The notes: generated by a model from the letters alone, not told the origin. A stretch of 64,000 bases of DNA from Pontibacter cellulosilyticus (GCF_014306105.1 NZ_JACRVF010000002.1:62001-126000), one strand, 5' to 3'. Positions 47,125 to 56,052 are shown, counted from the first letter of the stretch. A program made the numbers and translations.

Positions 47125-47319
47125 CTATATTCTTTTCACGTTTACAGCGTTGATTCCTTTTTTGCCTTCTTGTGTGTCGAACTCAACGCGATCGTGCTGC
47201 TGGATCTGAACACCGTTTAGGCCTGTTACATGCACAAAGAAATCCTCATTTGTTTCATCTTCTGTAATGAAACCGAAACCTTTTGACTCAATAAAGAACT
47301 TAACTTTTCCTGTTTTCAT
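47125..47319 (-). CDS. Cold-shock domain protein
   Basis: 64 residues with both RNP motifs: KGFGFI at about 13-18 and DFFVHV at about 26-31. Typical Bacteroidota CspA-like length; binds single-stranded nucleic acid and melts RNA structure. The upstream 120 bp between it and kdsC are extremely AT-rich, as expected for the leader of a cold-inducible gene, but no conserved element could be named. Confidence 0.92.
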   Translation of the reverse strand: MKTGKVKFFIESKGFGFITEDETNEDFFVHVTGLNGVQIQQHDRVEFDTQEGKKGINAVNVKRI

Positions 47320-47437
47320 AAAAATGAATAAATAATTGTAATTTAAATCTAGCGAAATGTAATTAACATTTTTAATATATGCAATAGTCTATTAAGATAA
47401 AATTTATATTGAATTGAAGGAAAAGTATAGTTTCTGT

Positions 47438-47935
47438 TTACCAAGTATCCTGTGCTTTCATTATAGTTTCGATCAGCTCCCGCACTGCACCTCTGCCGCC
47501 TTTCTTAGTAGATATAAAAGTAGAGATTTCTCTTATATCATCTGCAGCGTCTGACGGACAGGCTCTTAGGCCGCAGCGTTGCATTACTTCATAGTCAGGC
47601 ATGTCATCACCCATGTAAGCAACTGTTGCCGGATGAATGCCTTGGGTGTACAGATAGTCTTCAAACACATCTGTCTTATCATCTATACCCAAAAAGATAT
47701 TTTCTATGTTAAGCTGCTCCAGGCGATTGCGCACGCCGGGTTCATTTTTGCCAGAGATGATAGCCACATTGTAGCCCTGGGAAATGGCATGCTTAATAGC
47801 AAATCCGTCTTTAATGTTAAAGGCCCGCACTTGCTCTCCATCGGCAAAGCAGTACAGCAGTCCATCCGTTAAAACGCCGTCAACATCAAAAACAAAGGTG
47901 TTGATACGGGTAAGATCTGTTTGTGTAATTGACAT
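47438..47935 (-). CDS. kdsC: 3-deoxy-D-manno-octulosonate 8-phosphate phosphatase KdsC
   Basis: 165 residues, HAD type C0 without cap, which forms tetramers. VFDVDGVLTDG holds D17 and D19, IISGKNEPGVRNRLEQL the second motif, and YMGDDMPDYEVMQRCGLRAC the third with DD. It makes KDO for lipopolysaccharide. In related genomes it is found near a DUF2520 protein and a UbiA gene, as here (DUF2520 at 48811 and UbiA at 46167). Confidence 0.9.
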   Translation of the reverse strand: MSITQTDLTRINTFVFDVDGVLTDGLLYCFADGEQVRAFNIKDGFAIKHAISQGYNVAIISGKNEPGVRNRLEQLNIENIFLGIDDKTDVFEDYLYTQGIHPATVAYMGDDMPDYEVMQRCGLRACPSDAADDIREISTFISTKKGGRGAVRELIETIMKAQDTW

Positions 47936-47952
47936 AGGTATAAGGAATAAAA

Positions 47953-47979
47953 AAAGGTTCTTTGCGAGAAAGAACCTTT
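47953..47979 (-). terminator. Terminator of the ferredoxin-iscX unit
   Basis: Stem AAAGGTTCTTT / AAAGAACCTTT with a 5-base loop, followed on the minus strand by a T run. It stands between iscX and kdsC. Confidence 0.8.
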
Positions 47980-48025
47980 AAAAGTATATAATTTATGCGA
48001 TATATACGAAGCGGGCAGGCTTAAA

Positions 48026-48268
48026 TTAGTCCTGATTGTCGCGCCACTCGTACACCCACGCAGCTTGTATTTGCTCCAGGTGGCCTTCGTTTGCCTCTTC
48101 GCGCTTGCCTTCAAAGTTTGGCAGCGATAGTACCCATTCGAGCAGTTCTGTAAAGCGGATGCGGTAAATTTTAGACTCTGTAAAGTCGTCGCCGAATTTT
48201 TCATAAAGCGCCATGGCGATGTCTTCGTAATCGTTCCAGTGGATTGGCGGCTCGTAGTTCTTATTCAT
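48026..48268 (-). CDS. iscX: Fe-S cluster assembly protein IscX
   Basis: 80 residues. IHWNDYEDIAMALYEKF, DFTESKIYRIRFTELLEWV and LPNF.G match IscX/YfhJ, an acidic small protein that binds IscS and iron and adjusts cluster assembly. It lies just downstream of a ferredoxin gene, the same pair that ends the E. coli isc operon (fdx-iscX). The rest of the isc genes are not in the window. Confidence 0.9.
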   Translation of the reverse strand: MNKNYEPPIHWNDYEDIAMALYEKFGDDFTESKIYRIRFTELLEWVLSLPNFEGKREEANEGHLEQIQAAWVYEWRDNQD

Positions 48269-48375
48269 TATTTAAATGGTTTAATGGTTATAGGGTTAAA
48301 TGGTTTTGAAGTTGTGTGGGATACCTTGCTTTAGGAAATCAACAATCCAACCATTTAGCCATTCAGCAATTTAAA

Positions 48376-48705
48376 TTAGTGCCCCAGGAAATCCTGCTCC
48401 GGTATGGTTACTACAATGTCCTCGTTGCCCTGTATCACACACTGGCAGCCAAGGCGGGAGTTGATGCGCGGGTCAACGGCACGGTCAATGTAGTCTTCTT
48501 CTTTGTCAGAGATCTCCGGCAGGTCGTCCATTCCGGCTTCTATGTACACATGGCAGGTACTGCACCCGCACACGCCGCCACAGTTGTGCTGTAATTTTAT
48601 ATCGTTATTCAGCGCTACATCCAAAACTGATTCACCCTCTACGGCTGGGTGTATCTCATCAGGAGAGCCATCTGCAAACTTAAAGGTTATATTTACTACT
48701 TTCAT
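48376..48705 (-). CDS. fdx: 2Fe-2S ferredoxin, adrenodoxin/Isc type
   Basis: ATG 48703-48705 gives MKVVNITFKF and 109 residues; the longer frame has no family match. Cysteines 42, 48, 51 and 87 follow the C-x5-C-x2-C-x35-C spacing of Isc ferredoxins (NCGGVCGCSTC). It supplies electrons to iron-sulphur assembly and is followed by iscX after 107 bp. Confidence 0.9.
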   Translation of the reverse strand: MKVVNITFKFADGSPDEIHPAVEGESVLDVALNNDIKLQHNCGGVCGCSTCHVYIEAGMDDLPEISDKEEDYIDRAVDPRINSRLGCQCVIQGNEDIVVTIPEQDFLGH

Positions 48706-48810
48706 TTTGTGCGATCTCAATTTAAAGTGCAAAGGTACAAAGCCTGCCTGCCGAATCAAAGTATACGCTACTAGTTGGCCATTCAGTTTAACCAGTGCCT
48801 TTGCAAAAAG

Positions 48811-49605
48811 TTATACTTGGGTTGCCTGTATACTTTCGGTTAGTTTTTGGTAAAGCTCCTGAAGCCGCGGGTGCTGCTGCAGCATGTGCAGGTGCGTTTG
48901 TATTACGTTGTTGTCGTGGCGAATGGCTGGGCCGGTTTGCACCTGGAATGGGGGCTGCTCCGTGGCTTTGGCAATGGTTTCCTGTACCAGCGGATGCAAT
49001 AGCTCAGTGGGTAAATTCGCTTCCTGTAGTAACTGCTGACTTACGCCTAGCAGATGGTTGGTAAAGTTGCAGGCAAATACAGCAGCCAAATGCAGTTGTC
49101 GCCGTGCCTCCGAGTCTACTTTGTGTACTTTGGTGCTTATACTTTGCGCCAGGAGTTCCAGCTGTTGTAAGGTGCTTTGCTGCTCAGCCTCTAAAAGTAT
49201 AGGCACCTGTTTCAGGTCCAAGGTTTTGGTTTTGGAGAAAGTCTGGAGCGGGTAGAACACGGCTGGTTGTGCACCATGTACAAGGTTAAGTATATTTAAA
49301 GGCTGTGAACCAGAAGTATGGGCTACAATAGTGCCTGGTGCAACTTTAATTTTGAAGGCTATACTTTGTAAAGCAGCATCGGGTACGGCAATAAGTATAA
49401 CATCAACCGCTGAACCAGTAAAATCAAGGCTCTGGACTGGTTTTGCCTCTGGAAGTATACTTGCCAGCTGCTCACTGGTAGCCGTGCTTCGGCTGTAGAT
49501 TGCCTTTACCTTGTGGCCTGCGCCAGTGAAAGCCTGCGCCAGGTGCCAGGCTACGTTTCCGGCACCAACAAATGCGATATTATACTTCTTTTCTGTGTCA
49601 GTCAT
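48811..49605 (-). CDS. Rossmann-fold DUF2520 protein (ProC-like oxidoreductase)
   Basis: 264 residues. IAFVGAGNVAWHLAQAF at 10-26 is the dinucleotide-binding loop, and DVILIAVPDAAL and GTIVAHTSGSQP continue the fold. The C-terminal helical half has AVFACNFTNHLLGVSQQLL, the DUF2520 signature. Related to pyrroline-carboxylate reductases and F420-dependent enzymes, but the substrate is unknown. In Bacteroidota it commonly neighbours kdsC. Confidence 0.85.
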   Translation of the reverse strand: MTDTEKKYNIAFVGAGNVAWHLAQAFTGAGHKVKAIYSRSTATSEQLASILPEAKPVQSLDFTGSAVDVILIAVPDAALQSIAFKIKVAPGTIVAHTSGSQPLNILNLVHGAQPAVFYPLQTFSKTKTLDLKQVPILLEAEQQSTLQQLELLAQSISTKVHKVDSEARRQLHLAAVFACNFTNHLLGVSQQLLQEANLPTELLHPLVQETIAKATEQPPFQVQTGPAIRHDNNVIQTHLHMLQQHPRLQELYQKLTESIQATQV

Positions 49606-49655
49606 ACTTAGGCGCTATGGCAATACCAAGTTAACGGCTATGGCTTTATAAAACA

Positions 49656-49686
49656 AAAAGCCTTTGCCGGTGGGGCAAAGGCTTTT
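49656..49686 (-). terminator. Terminator of the ccm operon
   Basis: Perfect 13-bp stem AAAAGCCTTTGCC / GGCAAAGGCTTTT with a 5-base loop, about 20 bp after the ccmF stop, followed by a T-rich tail on the minus strand. Confidence 0.85.
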
Positions 49687-49706
49687 CTATACTTTTTAAG
49701 GCTATA

Positions 49707-52307
49707 CTATGCAGCCTGTACTTTCTTTGGCTCTTTCTGCTTTCTGGCAGCCTTTGGTGTTCCGCCTTCCTGGTTGCGGCGCATAATAGCCATCACAAAA
49801 CCAATAGACATCACAATGGTGCCGATCCAAAGTATGTTTACGAACGGTTTCTCCATTGCCTTCAGAATAATGTAATCCTTCTGCGTGGCGTTTACACCAA
49901 ATTTGAATTTACCCGCTGCCGGATCAACGTTCATCAGCGTCAGTCTCAAACCTAGGTCAGCAACTACTTCAGGGTAATACCCAGCCATACCGTCTTTGTA
50001 AATCAGGACAGGGTGTGCGTGGTATGTCTTCTTTTCTCCGAAGATCTTCAAGTCTGCCTGTACTGCCACGTCGCCTTCTTTTAGGGTAATACCTGGCACC
50101 GTCTTGATAACTTCGGCACCATTAAACTGCGCTACATAATCATTCAGGATAATAGTGTCGCCGGCAGCCAATTCATACTCTTTCAGGTCTCCCCAGTCTT
50201 TCTCCTCGTTCGGGTCTGGTACTGATGAAACGTGCGTGTAAAGGTCTTTGTCTGCGAAGTGCTTGATGTCCGGAGAGGCAAGCAGACCCATGTTCGGGTT
50301 AACCTGCGCACGTGGGTAAAGTGTAAAGGTCTTATCGCCTTCGCGCTCTTTGTACTGCACTTCGTAGTAAGTGTTCTCCGGAGACTGCAGGTTCAACGTG
50401 TCGCCTGTTTCGAAGTATACTTTGTCTCCTACCTGAATGCGACCACGTGCAATGGCTTTGTATTCATCAGCAGTCGGGAAAAGCAACTCACGGTTTACAT
50501 AGCCCGGAACGCCTTCTATCTCCTGAAACTGGCCATGGTAGCTAACAGTGTACTTGTCCATCTCAACTGGAGTATTGCGCCATAGCAGCACATTGTCACG
50601 GTTAATATCATCAGGAAACTCTCTGGAGTAAACCATGCCTGATGTGTTCTGCGATACGATGTTGGAATAGCCTGAAGAGAAAAGAATACCAATCAGCATC
50701 AGGGCTATACCGATGTGAGCCACCGCACCACCTGAAAGTGTAACTTTTTTGTGCAGCAGGTTCAGGATGATGCTCATGTTCGCAAACACAGCAAACAATG
50801 AAGCTACCAGTAACGTGATGTAAATAGGGTTGTCGATAGTCTCGTTGCCAATCACACCCAGCTTAGAGAGCACGATGATCAAGCTGGCGAAAAGCAGGGT
50901 AAGCATACCCGGCATCATGATGGCCTCTGTAAAGCCACCTTTATCGCCTTTGCGCCACCACAGCAGCTGGCCGATACCTGTAAGTATGGCCACACCCACA
51001 CCTGCCCAAAGCTGGAACTTCGTATAGTGCGCAATCTGGTCGGCTGGTAAGGCAGCATTGGACTCTATGCCGATAAAGCCCAGGAACGAGTTATAAACCG
51101 GGATAGAAGTGGTAAACAACACCTGGAAAGCTGCAAGGCAAAGCACAATGGCACCGATGAACACCCAGAACTCGCCGCTGTAAGTAGAAAGCTCTTTCTC
51201 TGTTGTAGGGATCTTTTTCCAGTTGTACACCAGCAGGCCAATAGCCAACACAGCAAAGGCAGCCAGGTAGGTAAATAGCTGGCCTGATAAGCCAAGGTCT
51301 GTGAACGAGTGTACGGAGGCATTGCCTAATATACCGCTACGCGTTAAGAAGGTAGCGTAAAGAATAAGTATAAATGAAGTGATTACAAGTATAAACGAGG
51401 CTTTTAAGCCAGACTTGCCACGGCGGTAGGCTATCATGGTATGGATAGCCCCGATCAGCACCAGCCACGGAATGTATACCGCATTCTCTACAGGGTCCCA
51501 GTTCCAGTAGCCACCGAAGTTAAGTGTTTCGTAAGCCCAGTAAGCACCCATCATGATACCAATACCAAGTGTTACAGCCGCAAAGTGTGCCCAAGGCAGG
51601 GCAGGACGAATCCACTCAGTGAAATTGCCTTTCCAAAGACCGGCCATCGCAAAAGCAAACGGTACTAACGTAGCGGCAAAGCCAAGGAACAGGGTAGGAG
51701 GGTGAATCACCATCCAGTAGTTCTGCAGCAATGGGTTAAGGCCAGTACCATCCTGTGGCACAAAGTTCGGGTCCATGGCAAACACCGGGGCATCTGTCAT
51801 GAAATCGCGCATCAGGATAAAAGGAGAGGAGCCAAGCTTGAAATCGCCTATAACTACTCCCAAAATCATAGAAGTAAGGAACAGCTGCACAAACGAGAAA
51901 ATACCCATCACAGGCGCTTCCCACTCTTTGTTCTTTTTGCCGCCCCTGATCAGGACAAATCCCAGCAGCACATGCCAGAAGATCCACAGCAGGAAAGAGC
52001 CTTCCTGGCCCTCCCAGAAGCAGGAGATCATGTAGTAAACCGGCAGGTGGTTAGAGGAGTGGCTCCAAGCGTAATAGTACTCGTAGCGGTGCTCGTAAAT
52101 AATGTTGAACAGCGCAAATATCACCATCAGTACGGCAAAGCCATGCACGTAAAAAGCACCACGAGCCAGTTTGCGCCAGCTGTTATCGCCGGAAGCAACT
52201 ATCTTGGCACGAGATGCCATAAAATAAGCGTAAGAGGACACGATAGCCGCCACAAAAGCAACGATCACACTTGCGTGGCCCACATCCCCAATCAGCGTAT
52301 TAATCAT
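49707..52307 (-). CDS. ccmF: Cytochrome c-type biogenesis protein CcmF (CcsA/heme-lyase family)
   Basis: 866 residues with about fourteen membrane helices and a large periplasmic part at about 560-800. The tryptophan-rich heme-handling motif is FGGYWNWDPVENAVYIPW, and conserved histidines lie in MVIHPPTLFLGF and in the loops. CcmF joins heme to apocytochrome c with CcmH. It is longer than E. coli CcmF (about 650) because of the C-terminal periplasmic domain, usual for this phylum. Last gene of the operon. Confidence 0.93.
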   Translation of the reverse strand: MINTLIGDVGHASVIVAFVAAIVSSYAYFMASRAKIVASGDNSWRKLARGAFYVHGFAVLMVIFALFNIIYEHRYEYYYAWSHSSNHLPVYYMISCFWEGQEGSFLLWIFWHVLLGFVLIRGGKKNKEWEAPVMGIFSFVQLFLTSMILGVVIGDFKLGSSPFILMRDFMTDAPVFAMDPNFVPQDGTGLNPLLQNYWMVIHPPTLFLGFAATLVPFAFAMAGLWKGNFTEWIRPALPWAHFAAVTLGIGIMMGAYWAYETLNFGGYWNWDPVENAVYIPWLVLIGAIHTMIAYRRGKSGLKASFILVITSFILILYATFLTRSGILGNASVHSFTDLGLSGQLFTYLAAFAVLAIGLLVYNWKKIPTTEKELSTYSGEFWVFIGAIVLCLAAFQVLFTTSIPVYNSFLGFIGIESNAALPADQIAHYTKFQLWAGVGVAILTGIGQLLWWRKGDKGGFTEAIMMPGMLTLLFASLIIVLSKLGVIGNETIDNPIYITLLVASLFAVFANMSIILNLLHKKVTLSGGAVAHIGIALMLIGILFSSGYSNIVSQNTSGMVYSREFPDDINRDNVLLWRNTPVEMDKYTVSYHGQFQEIEGVPGYVNRELLFPTADEYKAIARGRIQVGDKVYFETGDTLNLQSPENTYYEVQYKEREGDKTFTLYPRAQVNPNMGLLASPDIKHFADKDLYTHVSSVPDPNEEKDWGDLKEYELAAGDTIILNDYVAQFNGAEVIKTVPGITLKEGDVAVQADLKIFGEKKTYHAHPVLIYKDGMAGYYPEVVADLGLRLTLMNVDPAAGKFKFGVNATQKDYIILKAMEKPFVNILWIGTIVMSIGFVMAIMRRNQEGGTPKAARKQKEPKKVQAA

Positions 52308-52321
52308 CTTTGAAAGTTAAA

Positions 52322-52396
52322 GAGTTATAGAGTTAAAGAGTTAGAGAGTTAAATGGTTTAAGAATTATACTTTTTAACTCCTAAACTCTATAACTC
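52322..52396. repeat. Inverted repeat in the ccmE-ccmF gap
   Basis: GAGTTATAGAGTT at 52322-52334 and its exact complement AACTCTATAACTC at 52384-52396. Inside the left half AGAGTTA is repeated in tandem four times (with small changes). It lies within the operon, so it could fold in the mRNA. Confidence 0.65.
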
Positions 52397-52407
52397 CTAA
52401 ACTTATA

Positions 52408-52833
52408 TTACAGGCTGGCTGTGTTTTGCTGTACTTCTTTTTCGGTATACTTAGAAGGGCACTTCAGCAGGATCTTGTCAGCGATAAACACATCGTTTTG
52501 CATGTTACCGGTGATTACCACCTGCTCAGAGCGCTCAAAGTCCTGTGGTTTCGGGTTGTAGTACACTACTTTCTGCTCATAGCGGTTTGTGTCCACCAGC
52601 ATAAAGGTAAAGTAGTTCGGGTCAACAAGCGGGTCGTATTGCATGCCTACAATGTGGCCCTGCGGGTCTTTTTTAAGGCGGCCCACCACGTGCACTTTGG
52701 TCATGTCACCGTCATCAGCGCGCTCTATGGCTTCGCCAAAAGATACGTAAGTGCTGGCATCGCCAACCGACGACATGATAATAACAATTGCTACTGCAAT
52801 CACTAAAATCCCGATGATGTGTGTCTTTTTCAT
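52408..52833 (-). CDS. ccmE: Heme chaperone CcmE, CxxxY type
   Basis: ATG 52831-52833 chosen; 141 residues. One N-terminal membrane helix (about 5-21), then an OB-like beta domain: KVHVVGRLKKDPQG, YDPLVDPNYFTFMLVD, VVITGNMQNDVFIADKIL. The heme-binding position is C125-PSK-Y129, a cysteine instead of the histidine of HxxxY. This variant is known from archaea, some Gram-positives and sulphate reducers. Confidence 0.9.
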   Translation of the reverse strand: MKKTHIIGILVIAVAIVIIMSSVGDASTYVSFGEAIERADDGDMTKVHVVGRLKKDPQGHIVGMQYDPLVDPNYFTFMLVDTNRYEQKVVYYNPKPQDFERSEQVVITGNMQNDVFIADKILLKCPSKYTEKEVQQNTASL

Positions 52834-52949
52834 CTGTGTAAAAAACTGAGTATTCTGCTTTTCTAGTAGCCTAACACACAACAGAAAAATTTAAATCCAT
52901 TGTGCAGGGCTTATTTTATACTTGCTCTATACACACCACCGGGCACTTG

Positions 52950-53270
52950 CTACTGCTTGCTGTTATGGCTAAGTTCTTTGCCTGCTAACTGGCTTAAAAA
53001 GCTCTCTTTTTTTTCTTCGTCCAGCTTTAAATAAAGCTTATCAGAGTCTAAAAGCTTGTAAGCACGTAGGTGGCGTTGCGAGATAAACCAAATCTCGTTG
53101 TGCGTATTGCTAAGTATAAAGTAACACTCCGATGTTTCGCTGGCGCTGTGCAGGCCCAGCACTTTATAAGCATAGGCCGGGTCAAAACGTCCGTCGTTGA
53201 TCGGGTGCGGTTTTACATTTTCTAAAGGCTGGAGGGTAACGTATAATTTGGGGTTCAGGTAGATGCTCAT
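52950..53270 (-). CDS. Small hypothetical protein within the ccm operon
   Basis: 106 residues, soluble, no signal. MSIYLNPKLYVTLQPLENVK starts it, and ETSECYFILSNTHNEIWFIS shows alternating strands; the end is charged and helical. I do not recognise it. Position between ccmD and ccmE suggests, but does not prove, co-expression. It may be a regulatory or unrelated gene. Confidence 0.6.
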   Translation of the reverse strand: MSIYLNPKLYVTLQPLENVKPHPINDGRFDPAYAYKVLGLHSASETSECYFILSNTHNEIWFISQRHLRAYKLLDSDKLYLKLDEEKKESFLSQLAGKELSHNSKQ

Positions 53271-53328
53271 TTGCTACAAAAATTAAGAGTGTTGAGCTTA
53301 TTACGTAAACCTTGTTTCCTCCGGCTGT

Positions 53329-53589
53329 TTAGTCGCGCATTTGTTTTTCAAGTCTCGTTACCTTGCGGTCCAAGGTAACCAGGTAAGCGATCATGCCACC
53401 CAAAACGGTAAGCAGCACCACTACCACTACATAAATCTTTCCATCCTGGCGCAGGGTGTCTGCCATTTCAATCTCAGGCTCGGCCACAGTTGTGGCTGTG
53501 TTTTCAGCAACCTGAGCCTGGGCCTGCTGTATGCCGGCAGTGGCGAAAAGTATAAAGCAACACACTGCCAGTATTCTAAACAGTTTCAT
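53329..53589 (-). CDS. ccmD: CcmD family protein
   Basis: 86 residues: a signal-like first helix (about 5-25, ending AQAQ), an acidic spacer and one membrane helix (KIYVVVVVLLTVLGGMIAYL) with the charged tail DRKVTRLEKQM. That layout fits CcmD, which tethers CcmC to the heme-CcmE complex. It overlaps the end of ccmC by 14 bp, so translation is coupled. Confidence 0.75.
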   Translation of the reverse strand: MKLFRILAVCCFILFATAGIQQAQAQVAENTATTVAEPEIEMADTLRQDGKIYVVVVVLLTVLGGMIAYLVTLDRKVTRLEKQMRD

Positions 53590-54241
53590 ATAAGCGTTGT
53601 CTGATTAATTCTAATCTTGATTTTACATTCACGATCCAGATGCCCAGCAGCGTCCAGCCTAATACGGCGGGGTAAAATACCATGCGCAGGCGGCTGTCCA
53701 GATCGTAGGAGTTAAAGCCGGGGTTACCGCCATTGCCGGGGTGCAGCGAATCGGTAAGCCTAGGAAGTATGAACAACAGCGGAATAAGCGCTGCAAACGC
53801 AAAAATGTTGTACACAGCACTGATGCGGGCACGCTGCTGCTGCTCGTTAAAAGAGCTTCGCAGCACCAGGTAAGCAAAGTAGATGAGCAAGCCAATAGCC
53901 GATGCGTTCTGCTTCGGGTCGTTGCTCCAGTACTCGCCCCAGGTAAACTTTGCCCATTCCATGCCTGTAACAATACCCAGCACACCGAAAAGTATACCTA
54001 CTTTGGCAGCCTCGTAGGCAATTACATCGTTTTTGATCGTAGGATTGCGCAGGTATTTGATAGAGTAGACAACTGACACCAGCAAGATCAGGATCATGCC
54101 AAACCACATCGGCACGTGAAAGTATAGGTTACGGATGGTCTCGTTAAGTATAGCCAACCGCGGAACCTCAGATAACATACCGGCCACTACTGTAAATACC
54201 AACAGCACGACAGCCAATATTTTCCACCAGTTTTTTTTCAT
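53576..54241 (-). CDS. ccmC: Heme exporter/transfer protein CcmC
   Basis: 221 residues, six membrane helices. FTWGEYWSNDPKQNASAIG is the tryptophan-rich segment; classical CcmC has WGxxWxWD, here the second W-x-W-D reads W-S-N-D. Histidines in the first loop (LYFHVPMWFG) and later are kept. It delivers heme to CcmE. ccmB lies 122 bp upstream. Confidence 0.9.
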   Translation of the reverse strand: MKKNWWKILAVVLLVFTVVAGMLSEVPRLAILNETIRNLYFHVPMWFGMILILLVSVVYSIKYLRNPTIKNDVIAYEAAKVGILFGVLGIVTGMEWAKFTWGEYWSNDPKQNASAIGLLIYFAYLVLRSSFNEQQQRARISAVYNIFAFAALIPLLFILPRLTDSLHPGNGGNPGFNSYDLDSRLRMVFYPAVLGWTLLGIWIVNVKSRLELIRQRLYETV

Positions 54242-54363
54242 TTTACTTTATAAATCTAAAGCTTTCTGCTTTTCCTTCAGACAATCAACACTTTATTGTA
54301 TCATTTTGTCTCCATTCCGGCTTCAAAAAAAGCCTTTTATATTTATTCAAAGCTACTTTCGCC

Positions 54364-55032
54364 TTACGAGCGCCAAAGGTACGGGAATAAGATGTAAGAA
54401 ACGGTGATAACAATCATGTTTATGGCAAGTAATGTCAGCAGTTCGTCGAGGCTAGTGCTACGGTCAAGCCCATCCAGCGCGTTTTTCGACATCTTTATCA
54501 GCATCAGCAGCATGGGTACGATAACCGGAAAACTAAGTACCGCCATTAACGTGCTGCTGTTAGCCGCTTTGCTAGCGATGCCCGAGATCATGGTAAGCGA
54601 AGTAGAGAACCCGATAGCTCCTAAAAATATGGTAAGCAGAAACATGGGCACATCCTGCACCGGGTTGCCAAGCACAAACGCATAAAACACAAAGCAAATC
54701 AGAGCCAGAATAAGCATCAGCAGCGCGTTGTACACGATCTTGGCAAGTATAACCCCCTGCGGACTCACAATAGAGTAGAAGTATAAAAGCCTGCCTCGGT
54801 TCTCCTGCATAAAGCTTTTGGCAATGGCATTTACTGATGTAAACAGAAGTATAATCCAGAGCACTGCATTCCACACTGGTACCGTTAGCACATTAGAGCG
54901 CAGCCCAAAGCTGAGGTAGCATACAAACACCGTACTGCTGACGTACAGGATCATGCCGTTAAAGGCATACTTCTGTCGCCACTCCAGTACCAGGTCCTTC
55001 TGTATCAGGTATAAAACTTCTTTAAACAGCAT
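54364..55032 (-). CDS. ccmB: Heme ABC exporter permease CcmB
   Basis: ATG 55030-55032 (MLFKEVLYLIQKDLVLEWRQ) chosen; 222 residues with six membrane helices. LEWRQKYAFNGMILY and GFSTSLTMISGIASKAANSS match CcmB. It would work with an ABC ATPase (CcmA), which is not found in this cluster. First gene of the ccmB-C-D-orf-E-F unit. Confidence 0.88.
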   Translation of the reverse strand: MLFKEVLYLIQKDLVLEWRQKYAFNGMILYVSSTVFVCYLSFGLRSNVLTVPVWNAVLWIILLFTSVNAIAKSFMQENRGRLLYFYSIVSPQGVILAKIVYNALLMLILALICFVFYAFVLGNPVQDVPMFLLTIFLGAIGFSTSLTMISGIASKAANSSTLMAVLSFPVIVPMLLMLIKMSKNALDGLDRSTSLDELLTLLAINMIVITVSYILFPYLWRS

Positions 55033-55124
55033 CTCAGCCCAAATTTGCTGCAAAGGTACGGCACAAATCGCTGAATTGCTAAAGTGTTAATTTGTTGGCT
55101 GGTTGTATGGCTTAATAGCGGATT

Positions 55125-55260
55125 GCTCATAAATGCAGGCCGAGACATAATAACGTTAATCAAAACTTATCTGCTATCTCGACCTTTAAGATTGATCTCT
55201 ATAGTATGCTTCCACAACTAATCTTAAATAGATTTCTCGCGATATCGAAATGACAGCTTC
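55125..55260. repeat. Dispersed TGTCATTTCGA-type repeat
   Basis: On the minus strand the block reads TGTCATTTCGATATCGCGAG then AAATCTATTTAAGATTAG, followed by GAGATCAATCTTAAAGG. TGTCATTTCGA with GAGAAATCT is a word pair I associate with intergenic dispersed repeats in Bacteroidota. It lies between ccmB and the phoU terminator. Confidence 0.5.
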
Positions 55261-55303
55261 ATCCTTACACTAAAGCCATAGGATGGTAACCTGTCTCAAC
55301 AAA

Positions 55304-55334
55304 AAGAGCATGAACTACTATAGTCCATGCTCTT
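55304..55334 (-). terminator. Terminator of the pst-phoU operon
   Basis: Stem AAGAGCATGAACTA / TAGTCCATGCTCTT with one mismatch, then TTTTTG on the minus strand, 40 bp after the phoU stop. Confidence 0.82.
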
Positions 55335-55374
55335 CTGTTTATACTTTGCTGAATCTTCTGTTTTGCCCCAGCAA

Positions 55375-56052
55375 CTAATCTTTCTTCTTTTTCTTGTCCT
55401 GCTTGTGCTTTACAAACTTGGCTTCGCGGTAGAAAATAATCTCTTCTGCAATGTTGGTCACCTGATCACCTACACGCTCTAGTTTTTTAATGATGGAAAG
55501 TATAGCTAGTGCCTCAGAGATCTTATTTGGGTTTTCCTGCATAAACTTAGTAGCTACCGCGTCAGACTTACGGTAGATCTTATTCAGCATCTTGTCACGT
55601 TTTATCAGCGCCTTAGCCAGTTTCGGATCATTCGAGATAAAAGCAACACGGCACTCAGCAAACATGGCCAGTGCCTCTTCATACATCGGCAGCACCTGTG
55701 TCAATTCCAATAGTTGAGAATCAACAGGGGAATCCAGTTTCTGAACAAAACGAGCTATACCCTCTGCTGTATCGCCGATGCGCTCTAGATTGGCATTTAT
55801 TTTAAGCACAGCCAATACCATGCGTAAATCTACGGCAACAGGAGTAAACAGCGCGAAGAAATTTTCGCACATGCGATCAATTTTCAGGTCATACTGGTTT
55901 ACCTTCTTATCGCGTTTCACGATCAGCTTGGCCAGTTCCTGGTCTGCATTAAGCATAGCTTCACGGCCACTCTGCAGCTGGTATTCTACCAAATCCCACA
56001 TCTCCAGGAGTTTGGTTTTAAGGCGTTCTAACTCTACGTCTATATGCGGCAT
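55375..56052 (-). CDS. phoU: Phosphate signalling protein PhoU
   Basis: ATG 56050-56052 (MPHIDVELERLKTKLLEMWD) chosen over a longer frame that starts with a foreign leader; 225 residues. Two three-helix repeats are seen: DLRMVLAVLKINANLERIGD and AILSIIKKLERVGDQVTNIAEE, both with the E/DxxRxxD-type metal motif. It links Pst transport to PhoR signalling and dampens the Pho response. The highly charged tail is lysine-rich. Confidence 0.93.
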   Translation of the reverse strand: MPHIDVELERLKTKLLEMWDLVEYQLQSGREAMLNADQELAKLIVKRDKKVNQYDLKIDRMCENFFALFTPVAVDLRMVLAVLKINANLERIGDTAEGIARFVQKLDSPVDSQLLELTQVLPMYEEALAMFAECRVAFISNDPKLAKALIKRDKMLNKIYRKSDAVATKFMQENPNKISEALAILSIIKKLERVGDQVTNIAEEIIFYREAKFVKHKQDKKKKKD

